64,000 bases of DNA from NCBI GenBank assembly GCA_015039365.1, contig WION01000015.1, positions 496,001 to 560,000 on the forward strand, read 5' to 3'. The DNA is from Amanita rubescens. Its lineage: Eukaryota > Basidiomycota > Agaricomycetes > Agaricales > Amanitaceae. The notes below the pieces were generated by a model that had not been told where the DNA came from, did no database searches, and saw only the letters and a program-made list of their open reading frames with translations. This document shows positions 49,930 to 62,600 of this stretch, piece by piece. How positions within the stretch are numbered: position 1 is the stretch's first letter; each line of letters starts with the position of its first letter. The translations under genes were made by a program, and so were the position numbers.

Positions 49930-50220
49930 TCCTTGTGGACTCCTTGTGGACTCCCGGACTCCTCAGGACTCCCTGTAGACTCCTGATAAATTGACATAAA
50001 ATGCCAGGAGTGGACAAGGACTCCTTGTGGACTCCTTGTTCACTCCCTGTTCACTCCTCATTGACTGCAAAAAAGCGAAAAATGCCAGGAGTCATCCCAC
50101 AAGGAGTGGACCAGGAGTCCCTGTGGAGTCCTGCTCACTCCTGGTTCAAAGCAAAAAAGTAGTAAGTAAAATTGCAAGGACTGGACAGGAGTCCCTGTGG
50201 AGTCCTGCTCACTCCCTGCT
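49930..50220. repeat. subterminal GGACTCC/CACTCCT repeat cluster, left
   Basis: The words GGACTCC, GGAGTCC and CACTCC occur repeatedly in about 290 bp, mirrored by the cluster at the other end of the element. Confidence 0.75.
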
Positions 50221-51984
50221 CACTTGTCATTACTGTAACAATGGCAACAGAAATCTGTTGCACTACAATGCTACATAACAGTGAATCTAAATAACTTAGT
50301 ACAAACCATTTAAAAACATCATCTGCACCAATCAATACCAACACCATCACCACCACTATCATCATCACCATCCACCTGTGGCCCACTTTTTTCCTGCTCT
50401 GATTGTTTGTCAATGTAATATGCAGGAACCAGTTAAAATTGCTGCTAATCATCCTTTTCAGTATTTGCTCATAACCACCTAGTAAGGCATTCAATGTTCA
50501 CATGCCTGTGTATTGAAGGCACACATGTAACTGAGTCATATCTTCATTGAAACTTAATCCATCAGGATTCCTACTCATTCCCAGCCATTCCTATTGCATC
50601 CTATGTAAGTAGACTGACATCACCAGTACTTTACACTCATGTGCAATTTCATGCTGCTTTCCAAATTTCAGGTGGGCATGCATGTTGTTTGGCAATGTTT
50701 ATACTTGCAATAAAAACCTGAAAATTCATATGATCCAGGTCATATAGGACTTATTGTAAGACCAAATAATGCCAAGTACTTGAAATATTTGCAAAAGACC
50801 TTTTCAGATGTGAGTGTGAGGAAATTGTAAAGTCTGAAAATAATCTTGAAAATGTCCCATGTGATCAAGGACATGCAAGAATTATGATGCCAAACTAAAT
50901 AAGCTAAAATGTGAATGCAAAAAGTCTGTTTGTCTTTTGGTTTTGCCACTCCATGTGTGACCACCTGCAAAGTCAATTTAGGAGGGGTGTCTGGTGATGA
51001 TCAAGTTTGGTCAGTTTTAGGAAGTTGGGGTTGCTGGTGGCTATGAGTGACTGGAAGTGCTGGAAGTCAGTTGCAGTGACTTCAGAGTAGCATCAGAAAA
51101 CATGCCAAAAATCTGACATCTGATGGTGTCTGATTCCTGATTGCCTGACTGGTGCTGGGACACTTGGAGGGTATGGGATGCAAAGCAGCAAATCCAAGGC
51201 CCATTCTTCCTGATCATCTTTGTTATGTGCATGGTGTTTGTACATGGAAATTGCTGCCATCTTAAAGTTGTGTTACAAAACATCACAGGGCTCAGCTCTT
51301 ATAAGATGGAGCCTCATTTCATTCAGCCTTGGAACTGGTTGTTTGATTGTCTGACAATCAGATGTCATCAGTTAATATCAGACAACAGACAACCAGTGTT
51401 TCAGACACTGTCAGATCATCACCATCAGACAACCAGTGTTCCAGCACAAGTCAGGCAATCAGAAAATCAGATCAGGTTCAAAAGACTGGTGTTCAAAACA
51501 GTACTTTGCAAGTATCTTGAGTTTGGCAGCATTTGGCACTGCAATTCTTGTACAGATGTGATCACTTGATTTCTTGGGATTTTTGAGAATTTTTTTGATT
51601 TTTTTGATTTTTTTCAAAGCTATGTTTGAAAATGTATTTTGCAAATATCTCATGTTTGACTTTATTTGGCATTATGATTGTTGCATATTCTGAATCACAA
51701 AAGCTAGGCACATCTTTTTTGTCACAGTCACATATTACATAATGTCACACTTCTATAAAAGGAAATTTTAATTTTGTTATATTTTATCTTATCTTATCTA
51801 GGCCATCATATTACTTAAGCTGCCTATCATCTATCTATCTATCTAATCTTATCTCCACTACCCCCCCTTTTCCCGAGGGGGTGCTGGGGGATATGTGCCA
51901 GATGCCCCCTCCTTATATACCTGTGGGCCTGCGCACAGACCAACTGGTCATGTCACATGACCACATAAACAGGAATGAAACAAG

Positions 51985-52180
51985 GAGTCCTTACACTCCT
52001 TGTGGACTCCTCATACAGGGAGTCCAGAGGAGTCCCGGGAGTCTACCGGGAGTCTACCAGGAGTCCCAGCTCACTCCCGGTACATTTTGGCTGGGATGAG
52101 GGGTCTTCCAGGGAGGTGGGAGTCCCTCTGGAGTCCCGGGAATTCCCGGGAGTGAGCCAGGAGTCCTCAGGAGTCTACAA
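51985..52180. repeat. subterminal GGAGTCC repeat cluster, right
   Basis: More than ten GGAGTCY or GGGAGTC words in about 190 bp, in mirrored orientation to the left cluster. Confidence 0.75.
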
Positions 52181-52219
52181 GGAACGCGTGGGGGAAGGTA
52201 AAGACCTCGTTCTGGTCAG

Positions 52220-54030
52220 GCCAACAGAAGGAACCGCGAAATGCGAGCACTCACAGAAACGTTTCAGGTGTTTCGATTAGCGCCGACAAATGATGGATCC
52301 CATTCTCATCCCAACACCATCTTCGTTGGCTTTGAGATCTCTCAAAGCAAAATTCCAAAGGATAATGTGTCCTGTTGAGACCGTGGGCAAAGAACGGGCC
52401 GAACAGCGTTTGGCCGACACCCAAACTTCCCATCGAACAGTTATTTGTTAAGACCGCATGAACAGGACGACTGTAGAATGTTAGTTGGACTTGGCAGAAT
52501 TTTCGATAAGCATGCAAAGAGCTCCAAATAAATGACCTCGCGTAATCATCTTGTTCCAGAATCCACAGCACGGTCTGTGTATACTCTCAATACTAATGGA
52601 TCCTCGATGCGAGCCACTTAAAGACGCGCTTAACATGATATGGGAGTCCGCCCCTCTTCTCGCTCCAGCTCACCGCCGAGTCTCCCCCTGTGCCGAAGCG
52701 TACAAAGCAAGCAGAGAAGAAGGCTTCCTTGAAGGAGCCGGAACTAAAGCTGGCACCAGCTGAAGAACCGGGCGAGCCTGGGGCGCTCTATCCCTTCGCT
52801 GACCCAAAGTTTCCACAGGCTACAAATTGTCCACGCTGCCCAACCAGCCTCAATCTTCTATTCGCGTCTCCGCTAATTCATCGTAAGCTAACCAATCTTA
52901 TGATCGAGCCAACACCTGTTACGGTCCACGGCCTGGCGATATGCGGAGGATGAGGCTAAGCGAGAAATTCAGCAATGTCTAGCACTTCATCGACTCCTGT
53001 GACACGTCCGTCGAACTTTTGCCCCGGCTGTGGAACGATTCTGCCTCTCAAGCACTCCAACTCAATCTTTACCAGCCTGGACCTCCCTCGTTCATGTCCA
53101 ACACGACCTCATCTTCCTCGGTTCCCAACCTTGTTGGATAACCCGCCGCTGCTATCCTTCTTCCTCTCGTCGTCAGCGGCACCATCGTGATCTGGGACAA
53201 GGTCGAGTGACACCAAGGCGAAGAAAACGGAAGCGCTGAGCCGAGACGGTCAACAGACCCTTGTGGACTATATCAACAGACTGGAAGTTGAACCATATGG
53301 AACATTCTCTTCCGCAGCTCAAGGCTCATGTATATCACTGTTCGTCCATCCCATTTTGTGGCGTAAGACCCGCCTCGTTGAGCTCGCTCAGACGAAGGCT
53401 GAGAAACTCATTCAAACCGGTCGGTGGTGGCATCTCCTGCTGTGAAGGCATCTTCGAAGCAACAGACGGCTTCAAGTTTGGCGAGGCATTGGGGAGATGG
53501 ATTGAGGTACATTCATTATTTGAGATCTCCTTTAGATAGGAATTGACGTGGGGCACTATAACATTTATGGCGCAACCCTACCTCATCACTTGGTACTCAT
53601 CTAGATCCATTCCGATGCTTCTCTTAGCTCCTGTTGGCCACTATATTACGGTAGCAGCAAACAATGATAAAAGTCCCCGTCCCTTTTACGAGCATATTGC
53701 CTGACCGCGCCATCAAATGAAGTGTCTTCTTAATTTTTTGCTTAAGGACCTGATTGAATGCGTTGGCATTCTGTGGACCAGCAATGGCTTTTGCGCTGAG
53801 CATACTTTATGTATTCGTGCTCTCGAAGATGCTAGTCACCGCAATTGTATCAAGTTTGTCGCAGGCGAAAACTTCCAATCCTAATCGATTTTCACTCTCT
53901 ACGATGCCAGATTGAATGCTAATTAGTTCCTCGGTCCTTGTGTATCAATTACGAGACATGCCTCCTGCTGCTACGACGAGAGCTATACATAGTTAACTTG
54001 CAAAATGAAGGGTATATGTGCTCTAAATAA
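52220..54030. other. possible gene debris, not identified
   Basis: Minus strand 52251-52571 reads plausibly (CFERSQSQRRWCWDENGIHHL), and plus strand 53263-53445 reads as VEPYGTFSSAAQGSCISLFV and TKAEKLIQTGRWWHLL, but stops and frame changes are frequent. No family was recognised. Confidence 0.3.
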
Positions 54031-54033
54031 TTA

Positions 54034-55490
54034 TCATAGAACCGTCTCTGCATCTCTAAGATGTTCCCGAAGAATTCCGTCTTTAACTGTATGTGGTCAA
54101 TCGATAGCAATTACAACGAAAAAATGCGACGTACCAGCAACTAACGTCGAGGCGGTTGCCTTCATGTCATGTGTATAACGGTTCAGCTTCTTCCCGCATT
54201 CACGAGTTTAACGGAATACGCACAATGACAGACGTGGGATAAAAGTAGCCAGTTCTCTGCGAATTAGGCGAGCTCTTCATGGCACCATTGAATTTACGTT
54301 TCAAGTCTAATATGTCAGAAGTGAATTATGTCGCACAGTTGATAAACGTTCCTGCGTCGTTTGGCTTATCTCCGTAACCGGAGAGGTACATCGACATCGA
54401 AAGCTGCGCCCCGTTCTGTATCTTATATCGCATTTGTTCAGGAAGAGGATCAATGTTGCTTTTGCGAGCAATTTTGACTCGCAAAGAGTCTTCTAGACGG
54501 TTAACCTTGACGTCCTCTGAAAGGTGCTCGTCAAACGCTGGGAAAGATGTCAAGGACTGTAATAAAGCGGATTTCGCGATAAGGAGGTCACGAGTAACTG
54601 TGAAAAGGCGACATTTAGCACAATCCAAGAAAAGGGAGACGAACCCTTACGAAATATGATGGCGTTCACGGTGTCGAAGAAGGGCAGCCATATATAGTCG
54701 TTACCCGGTGAAAGACGTGATAACGTACAACCGTTCTGGCACCTCCAACATCATAGAAACACCAATCCCGTGACGTAGTCACTACAAGGAATATGTCAGT
54801 ACAAATCTATCGCAAAGTCATAGGTTGAATTACGACTTTGAACCACTCCCCATGTGTACCTTGTATTCTTGAATCCCGACAGTCTGAAGGCGGGCCCGAA
54901 GAATATCATCATCCGTGGGTTCATATTCCCCCGTGGCTATCCGATCGAGATCAGGAAGGAAACTGTCAAATGGTGAGAGAATGGTATTTCGATACGAGCC
55001 CATCCACGTACAATCCGGCCGTGTGCTCCAAATACACCCTTTTCTTCCGGAGTAACGCTCTGACTGACTCGTCCTCCCACAACAATGTCATATCTCCCCG
55101 GAAACTTGCTATAATTTCCGTTGGCTGACCCCGCCCTTCTGGCTGCGCTGCAGCTATATCCGGGAGACGTCGTCCTTCATTAGGTGCAGGTTTTGTAACA
55201 GTTTTCAAGATGTCGTTCCATCTCCGTACGACTAACTCCTTTCTAACGATGGTCGGACGATCGAAAGGTGTTGCATAGAGGTTGCCATGCGCAGCGGTCC
55301 CAGTATCAGGAGGAGCATGCGAATAGTTTCGGAAGGTTGAACGGAACTCTGCGCAGCTGAGGGCGCGTCGGGATCCTTTTTTGACTCTTTTAGAGATGCA
55401 CGATCGTTGTCCAGCTCCGCTTGGACCGTATTGACAAGGCCGTCAAGTGATCGGATAAACTTGAGGTGAATGACCTGAACACGAAGCTCT
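54034..55490 (-). pseudogene. heterotrimeric G-protein alpha subunit-like gene, divergent or degenerate
   Basis: Several exons on the minus strand follow the order of a Galpha: IHLKFIRSLDGLVNTVQAEL, then LWEDESVRALLRKKRVYLEH, then LPDLDRIATGEYEPTDDDIL with RARLQTVGIQEYK, then WCFYDVGGARTV (the G3 motif DVGG), AWLPFFDTVNAIIF, FDEHLSEDVKVNRLEDSL, YGDKPNDAGTFINYLKRKF and, after a final intron (about 54089-54135), VKDGILREHLRDAETVL to a stop at 54034. A clean P-loop (GxxxxGKS) is not visible at 55.5-55.65 kb where it should be, and no NKxD motif was found. Divergent Galpha families are common in mushrooms, so a functional oddity is possible, but missing nucleotide-binding motifs favour a pseudogene. 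Confidence 0.65.
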
Positions 55491-55789
55491 CAGATCTTCC
55501 GAACCAAAACTTTCGATCAAACATGTCGGGTCGGTGAGCATTGCGGCCCTTTGTGGAAGCGTACAGATTTTCGGCGAGTTTTTAAGCTTCCGGTATCGAC
55601 ATCCTGGCGTTGGCCTGGAGGAGGAGCAGAACGGCATGTTTCATCCCAGCCCCATAAATCCTCGAATAGTTGAACATTTTAGCTTGGTCGCGGGCAAGCC
55701 AAGTATCTCTGCCGTTTCTGAATGCAAGTCCGTCCCGGTGTCAACCAAGTCTTTTCGATCGCGCAACGTGTCATGGAAATGACTTGAGG

Positions 55790-57500
55790 GAGGATGATGC
55801 CTCACTTGTCGTCCTTATCCTCGAAACCCAATTTCCGCCCACCGCCCTCCCAAACGACCATCTAGTTCACAATTCGATCCCTCGAGCCTATCCAATAACT
55901 GCACACCGCGCTCAACTCGAGAGCCTTTCGCCTCTCCACCCGGACTCGTCAGCACCCCATCCGCCGCATACTTGACGAACGTCTTGCCGAGGGGAGACCC
56001 CACGTTAGCTTTTTCACCGTCTTTATGAGGCAACTTGTGGAACGCGAAATCGTGATGAAGAACTAGATCGGCGAGAGTCGAATCGGCAGGATTGGAGAAC
56101 GTAAGAGACGATCCGTGCTTGGAAGTTCCGAGACGGAAGAAGGAAGGCGGCATATCCAATCATGTTCTCTCGAATGAAACAAAGGGTAACTTCTCCACGC
56201 CAATTTGAACAGGAGCGATTCAATCCGGTTTCGAGGAGTGAGATCGATCAGGTCTTTTGTACCAGACGATAACGCCATCGCCAGGTCGTTATCGTCAGAT
56301 GTCATCTCGCCCGAGGGCCGAGGCCAACAGTACTTTTGCGTGACGCGGACCAAGGATCTGACTGGTCTTCTAACCGCGAGCGGTACGCAATTCAACCACA
56401 TTTCCTTTGTTGTCGACGTAATTCCAGCCTTCTTTGCTCGAGTATTTGAGTGGAAAGCCGTTATACGCCATCTTGAGCAGTGGGAGAGAGAGGTAACGAG
56501 AGTACTGAGCTACGCCGTATCTTCCGGTACTTGCAACGCGTCATGTTCAGGTTCAGGTTCGTCAGGTTCCTGTACCTTAACGTAACTTGAGCAAAAAGAC
56601 AACAACGAAAAAATAATAATACTCACCACACCCCTCGATTTCCTTGTCTTGTTCCAATTCAACGTTACAATGGAGTCTCGCGACGTCTACGAGTGAGTTG
56701 GCGGAAGTGAGGGATTCCCAAGTTCTATTTCCGTCGTCGTTGCCGTCGTTTTCGTTTTCATTGCCGTCCCAATCCATCTCGAACTGATAAGGTACCTGAA
56801 GAGAATCCTCCATATCCATCCTAGCGCTCGTCAGGCTTTCCACCGTTTCCGCTTCTCCTCGTTCCCTCGCCTGCTCTTCTTTCTCCTTTACGTGCGCGAT
56901 GAGATCAACCATAGCCTCAACCGCTTCCCCTCTGCACCTTTTGGGTTTCTCTCTTCTTCTTTCACTTGTTCCACGCGGGACGCTGGTGAGAGGATATCCC
57001 GTTCACAGCGACGTGGAGAGACATGGTGTCCATCCACCCGAGTCCTAGTACTAGCAAGGGAGTATTTGGTTTCGACGCGGGCGCGATCGAAAGAAAGCCC
57101 ACAACGAGTCTATGTGTATCCAGACCAAAGGGGATGAAATGGGCCGGCGAGGGGGATTCGCCTAACAGCTACGGAGAGATCCAAGCGTACCATGCGTTGG
57201 AAGAGGCGGCTATGGCAATGACGGGGTATGGATGACCCTCTTTCGGCATGGTTTCTGCGTCGCGGTAAGGAGAAGCTGTAGCGAGACCGATGCGATGGAA
57301 GTGTTCTGGAAGCGAGTTGCCCTGGAGAGGAGGGAGAGAAGGATCGAGTGAGTGAGTTGCAAGATGATTGCGGACAAACGCGGCGGGGTGGAGAAAAGCT
57401 TGAGCTGGTGTGCGTACGCTGACGTGCAGGTTGGAGTCCATCGCATGCATATCGAATCAGTAGACTATCACCGATACGGTCGTTCTGCCACGTCGTCATT
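55790..57500 (-). pseudogene. mitochondrial DNA polymerase gamma (MIP1-like) fragment B, exonuclease plus part of the polymerase domain
   Basis: From 57.5 kb down the minus strand shows GNSLPEHFHRIGLAT, an exonuclease region with VFDVET-type sequence worn away, VESEY near 57060, a clean MDTMSLHV block near 57020, MEDSLQVPYQFEMDWDGNEN and LVDVARLHCNVELEQDK (56.65 kb). Past a short gap it continues with YNGFPLKYSSKEGWNYVD (56.4 kb), TWLDMPPSFFRLG and FHKLPHKDGEKANVGSPLGK (about 56.0 kb), which belongs to the polymerase half of the enzyme. Stops and frame changes occur throughout. It is the longest of four fragments and shows that they came from a whole gene. Confidence 0.7.
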
Positions 57501-57560
57501 GGATCTCACAAGAGTCATTGGTGAGCCATTAATCAAGTTGCCCCATCAGATCCAGTGCCA

Positions 57561-58577
57561 ATGGCTACAGATGTAGGCGTAGGCTTTACCAACGACTCAT
57601 CCCAAGAAGAGTTATCCAACCGAGAGGCGCTCATCGCTGAGGAACGAAATCCAGAGCTTACCGCATGCAAAACAGCTCTCACACCTCCATCCTACATCAT
57701 GGAGCTTCCCGAAGATGTATTGCGAATCATCTTCGATCTCATGTGCCAGATAGTGATTCTGAACCCTCGTTTCGATATTCCCTTGGCCTTGTCATATGTG
57801 TGCTCTGCATGGCGGCACACCATATTGAACATGCCTCATATCTGGGCCCAGTTTCCAATCCGAATTCAATTGCCTACCAATGTTGACTACATGGGTTATC
57901 CCAGACTTTGCTTATTCCACCTTTGGCTTACCCGCGGTGGCTCCCTTCCCAGGACAGAACTATCACTCTATAACTACGATGGCCATCACTCTGACGTTGT
58001 GAAGCACCTAGTTGCACCTTTCACATTTCTGAAACTACGCCTTGCGTTTGCATTCGATGAAATGCATACCCTCAAAGAAATCCCACCCAAGCACATGTTA
58101 CGCTTGCAAACACTCCACATCGGTTGCTATGGCAGTAGCAAGGAAACCATCCCTGCAAACACTTTACGTCTCCCACCCCGACTTCCGTGCCTCGTAGATC
58201 TCACTCTCTGCAGCTGCTTTGCAATGCATCTCGGGGAGCTGATTACGGCGGTACCTTGGCATAACTTGAAGGAACTCTTCCTTCAATTCGATATACCGTC
58301 TACGACGTGTCTTAATGTAATCTTACGCCAAGGGATGTCCCTTGTCAGTTGTGCTCTAAAGCCTACCTCCGATGCTACGTTTTCCAGCCTACCTGATACC
58401 GAACCCTCGATTGTCCTGCCACGTATGGACAGTTTAGTGTTGCATTGTAGCAGCGACGCAGACGTTGCGACATTCGAGCGTTTAGTGTTGACCCCAGCTG
58501 TGTCTACTCGGCGTATTGAGATGTATGCTTACTATGGTGATGAAGCCTATCGGCCATCATTACATCCGTTGCCATGA
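57561..58577 (+). CDS. F-box protein with leucine-rich C-terminal part
   Basis: A single open frame of 338 residues from the ATG at 57561. An F-box lies at about 49-105 (MELPEDVLRIIFDLMC, LALSYVCSAWRHTILNMPHIW). The rest has leucine-rich blocks (FLKLRLAFAF, LQTLHIGCYG, LVDLTLCSCF, LKELFLQFDI, MDSLVLHC) spaced as in fungal F-box/LRR proteins. It is expected to bind Skp1 and select substrates for SCF ubiquitin ligase. At 338 residues it is shorter than many relatives, so the C-terminus may be cut. It sits between polymerase fragments B and C and is not in the 42-48 kb copy of the duplicated block, so it was probably gained or lost separately. Confidence 0.8.
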   Translation: MATDVGVGFTNDSSQEELSNREALIAEERNPELTACKTALTPPSYIMELPEDVLRIIFDLMCQIVILNPRFDIPLALSYVCSAWRHTILNMPHIWAQFPIRIQLPTNVDYMGYPRLCLFHLWLTRGGSLPRTELSLYNYDGHHSDVVKHLVAPFTFLKLRLAFAFDEMHTLKEIPPKHMLRLQTLHIGCYGSSKETIPANTLRLPPRLPCLVDLTLCSCFAMHLGELITAVPWHNLKELFLQFDIPSTTCLNVILRQGMSLVSCALKPTSDATFSSLPDTEPSIVLPRMDSLVLHCSSDADVATFERLVLTPAVSTRRIEMYAYYGDEAYRPSLHPLP

Positions 58578-58679
58578 CTTTGAAAGTAGGGCGTTGGTTT
58601 CCCTCCACTTTATTTTTGTAAATGGTGTTGTCTACGAATCTATGATACAGAATGCATAGTGATCAACTAGAGTTGGGTC

Positions 58680-59540
58680 CGAGTCCTCAAGGTCAAGGTT
58701 GGGATTCGGGTTGGGGTCCGGGTTGGAGTCGGGCACAGGAATGGGAGGAGGAAACATAAGTTCGCCTCGAGTGATTCATACGAGTTTACTGAGAACGCTC
58801 GCCCTGTCCTGTTCTAGTTTGATGCTGCAATGAAGTCTCGCGACGTCTATGAGTGAGTTGGCGGAAGTGAGTTGGCGGAAGTGAGCCATTCCCAAGTTCT
58901 ATTTCCGTCGTCGTCGTCGTTTTCAATTTCATTGCTGTTCCAATCCATCTCGGACGGATAAGGCACCTGAAGGGAATCTTCCACCGTTACCATATCTCCT
59001 TGTTCCCTCGCCTGCCCTTCTTCCTCCTTTGCCTGCGCGACGAGATCGAACATAGCCTCAACCGCTTCGACCCTCTGCACCTTTTCTTCTTGTTCCACGC
59101 AGGACGCTGGTGAGACGATATCCCGTTCACAGCAACGTGGAGAGACATGGTATCCATCTGCCGAGTCCTAGTACCAGCGAGGGAGTATTCGCTTTCGACG
59201 CAGGCGCGACCGAAAGAAACGTTGTGGCCCTGTACCTGGACCAAAGGGGATGAAATGGACAGACGAGGAGGATTCGCCTAACAGCCACAGGGAGGTCCAA
59301 GCGTACACGCGTTAGAAGAGGCGGATATGGCGATGACGAGGTATGGGTGGCCCTCTTTCGGCATGGTTTCTACGTCAAAAACAAGCATGGATTCGCTGAA
59401 ACTAGCACCCCCGTGCTTGTAGTAGTAGTTTGTCTGGGAGAGGTGAGTGAGTTGCGTACGCTGCCCGGGCCGAAATGCCGGTAACGGTAGTAAACGGATA
59501 TCACCGATATCCCTTTCAGGCCTCAAGTCCACGCTATCGC
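58680..59540 (-). pseudogene. mitochondrial DNA polymerase gamma (MIP1-like) fragment C
   Basis: The minus strand reads TNYYYKHGGASFSES, LVFDVETMPKEGHPYLVIAI (exonuclease motif I), GHNVSFGRACVESEYSLAGT, MDTMSLHVAVNGISSHQRP and DSLQVPYPSEMDWNSNE in partly shifted frames, followed by worn copies of the CNIELEQDK region. It is colinear with fragment A and heads the second NACHT-WD40 gene in the same head-to-head arrangement. Confidence 0.75.
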
Positions 59541-59627
59541 CACAAAAGCAACATGCAGTGCTGGACAAGCGTTCAGTGAAAGTGGGGAAAGCAGAGTATT
59601 CGTTAGTCGTTCTCCCACTTGGCCGAT

Positions 59628-62600
59628 ATGCTCAAGAAATTCACGAACAAAGTGTTCCATCGTCGCAAACTAGTAGGCGTTGAAAGTCATCGATCTCGGT
59701 CTGGATCATCCCTCGATGTTTCCGAGTCTGCATCCAACGCTCCAGCACTCACGGTGTCTCTCAACAAGGTGGCCGATCGACCACGAAGCGAAGAATACTC
59801 AACGTCCCAGCAATCTGTTCTTGTGAAGGCTGGAAGTGTGGCATGGAAGGGACTAGAAACGGCGCTTAGGCTTTTGGAAAGGAGCGGCGGCGCATTTCCT
59901 CCTCTCAAGTTAGCCCTCAGTGGTCTAGTCGCCTGTCTAGATCTAACTCAGGTAAATTACTATTTCGGCTTTGATTTAACTCGACGTAGTTTTTGAAGTA
60001 GATCTCAGGCAGTCGTCGAGAATCGTGAAGAGTATGAAAATCTAGCAAACGAACTCAAAACCATGGCGGAAACGCTGGCGTCGTACGTATCCAAGCTTGT
60101 CGAAAGCGATGCCAAAGACCAGATGGCGCACATGGCCAAGTATGTATCAGATCCTTGAATTCGCCCTTATCATTATTAATCGACCTTGCAGATTGATTGA
60201 GGATGAAGTGAAATCCATTGGATATAAGCAAGATCGTGGCGTGGGCATGCGGATAGTGGAGGCGAATGAGGATTCCGGGGATATTCTTCAACGTTATCGT
60301 CGTATCGAGTCACTGTTTCGTCAACTACAAGTGGGTACCCAGTCGCCTATATTCTGCTCAGCAATCTGACATACAATTAGATGTATATTAGTCTCAAGAC
60401 TGCGGAAGATGCCCGAAATTCACATGAGGTAGGGTGGTTTGACTGGGCTTGTTACACGCTCACAAGTCCGCCTGATAGAAAGCATTGCTCGACGAGATGA
60501 CCCCCGTGCAATCAGCCAGATATAACTCGAACTATTCCACCAACATTGGCAGACGCGGGTGTACAGCAGAGACGCGCGAGAAGATCATCCAAGATTTGAA
60601 GGACTGGGCCGAGAAGAAGGAAGGGGCAAAGGTGTATTGGATGAACGGTATAGCGGGGACTGGCAAGACGACAATCGGGTACAGCCTGTGCGAATGGTTG
60701 GCGAAAGTCGGGAAACTCGGTGGCAACTTCTTTTGTTCCCGTGCTGAACCCTCATGCCGTGACGCTAATAACATTGTCCCAACTCTCGCATTCCAACTCT
60801 CACAATCCTGCCCCGCGTATCGGTCAGCCTTATGCAAAACCCTCAAAGTGGAGCCACAGGCAAGCAAACTCGACGTGCGATGGCAGTTTCAGAAGCTCAT
60901 CGAGGGCCCCATCCGAGCAGTCAAGGAGGCGGCGCTAGAAGATACCGTTATTGTAATCGACGCCTTGGACGAGTGTGACGACGGCGAGGCATTCCGGCTG
61001 TTTCTGGAGACACTCCTGAAGCTCGCCCCAGATCTACCCTTAAAGTTCTTCCTCACCAGTCGACCGGAACCTGTAATCCGACAAAAAATCTTGGCACCAG
61101 GACGTTCGAGATCTGTGCTCCGTCTACACGATATCGAAGAGTCGGTCGTGGAAGCGGACATCAAGAAATATCTCACCGACGCGTTTCATACTATGTCCCC
61201 CCGCCCATCATCTGACGAAGTCGAACAACTTGCAAATCGCGCTGGGAGGTTGTTCATTTACGCCGCGACCGCTGTGCGTTATATTCACCTGGACTCCCGC
61301 GCCGGCGTTTACTCTGCCACCCGTCTGAAAAGAGTGTTAAATCTGACCACCGGGTCGGGAAAACAGCATCAAGAACTGGATAACTTATATACGAGCGTTC
61401 TCTCCGCAGTCTTCGACGATGATCTTGAAGCAGACGAAATAGATAATATTCGCCTCACCCTCTGGACGGTGGTATGCGCGAGGGAACCCATGTCGCTCAA
61501 GACAATCGCGTCGCTTCACTCTCTAACAGAAGATGCACTTCAAACTTCACTGGGACCACTGCGGTCGGTTCTATTCGTTCAAGAAGGTGTAGATGGACTA
61601 GTCGCCCCTTTCCATGCATCGTTTCCCGACTATATCCTTCAATACGATCGATCTAAACAATTCCATTGCAATGCAGCTCAGCACCACGAACTACTTGTAA
61701 ATGGTTGCTTCGATGTGATGAAAACACAGCTGCGGTTCAATATCTGCGACCTTGAGTCATCATATGTATTCGACGAGGATGTGCCAGACCTAGAAGACCG
61801 AGTCAGGAAACACATCTCCCCCACCCTCTCATACGCGTGTCGGTACTGGGGTGAGCATCTCCAAAAGGGCAATTCCGGCGAGGCGGTCCACAAGAAACTC
61901 GACAGTTTTTTGAGGAAACAGCTGTTATTTTGGATGGAGGTACTGAACCTTGAGAAACGGATCTTGGCGGGAGCAGACATACTGCGACAGGGGCAGAACG
62001 GGCTGAAGGTGAGGATACCTGCCCCATCATGATCTCGACTAAACTGAGATATACTGGAAAGGGTTCTCCAGGTAATACAATGAAACAAATTGCTGATGCA
62101 GCGTCATTCGTGGCGCGATTTGCTGCTGGAGCATGCACGCGCAGTACACCCCACATCTACATTTCAGCAGTACCATTCTGTGCAAAATCGAGTTCGGTAT
62201 ATGACAACTACTGGGGATATATGCGAGGGCTTATGGAGGTGGAGGGTAGGGCAATGAAAGAATGGCAAAGTGCGGCAATTGTTGTGAGGAAGACAGCTGC
62301 GATAGTCTTCTCAGTAGCATTCTCTCCGGATGGCACCCGCATCGTCTCTGGCTCACACGATCGCACAATCCGAGTATGGGACGCACGCAGTGGGGACGTT
62401 GTTGCTGGTCCGTTTGAAGGTCACACAGGTTACGTCACGTCGGTCGCATTCTCTCCGGATGGCGCCTGCATCGTCTCTGGCTCACGCGATTACACAATCC
62501 GAGTATGGGACACACGCAGTGGGGATGTTGTTGCTGGTCCGTTTGAAGGTCACACAGGTTACGTCACGTCGGTCGCATTCTCTCCGGATGGCACCTGCAT

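Larger units (their letters stand above)
49911..52203. mobile_element. 2.3-kb non-autonomous element with terminal inverted repeats
   Basis: 49911-49943 and the reverse complement of 52170-52203 align as 33- and 34-bp inverted repeats beginning CTTTACC-Y-TCCCCCACG, with about four differences. A 10-bp direct repeat (GTTCTGGTCA) flanks the element at 49898-49907 and 52209-52218, 3-5 bp outside the inverted repeats. Inside both ends are many short GGAGTCC/GGACTCC motifs, about 300 bp on the left and 200 bp on the right. The core has no believable open frame and essentially no CpG between about 50080 and 51850. A 10-bp duplication would suit a Mutator-like element, but no transposase is present. 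Confidence 0.7.

Noticed and set aside
51141..51569. 142-codon frame inside the TIR element
   Set aside because: AT-rich, no domain, and the element core looks non-coding; no similarity to transposases.
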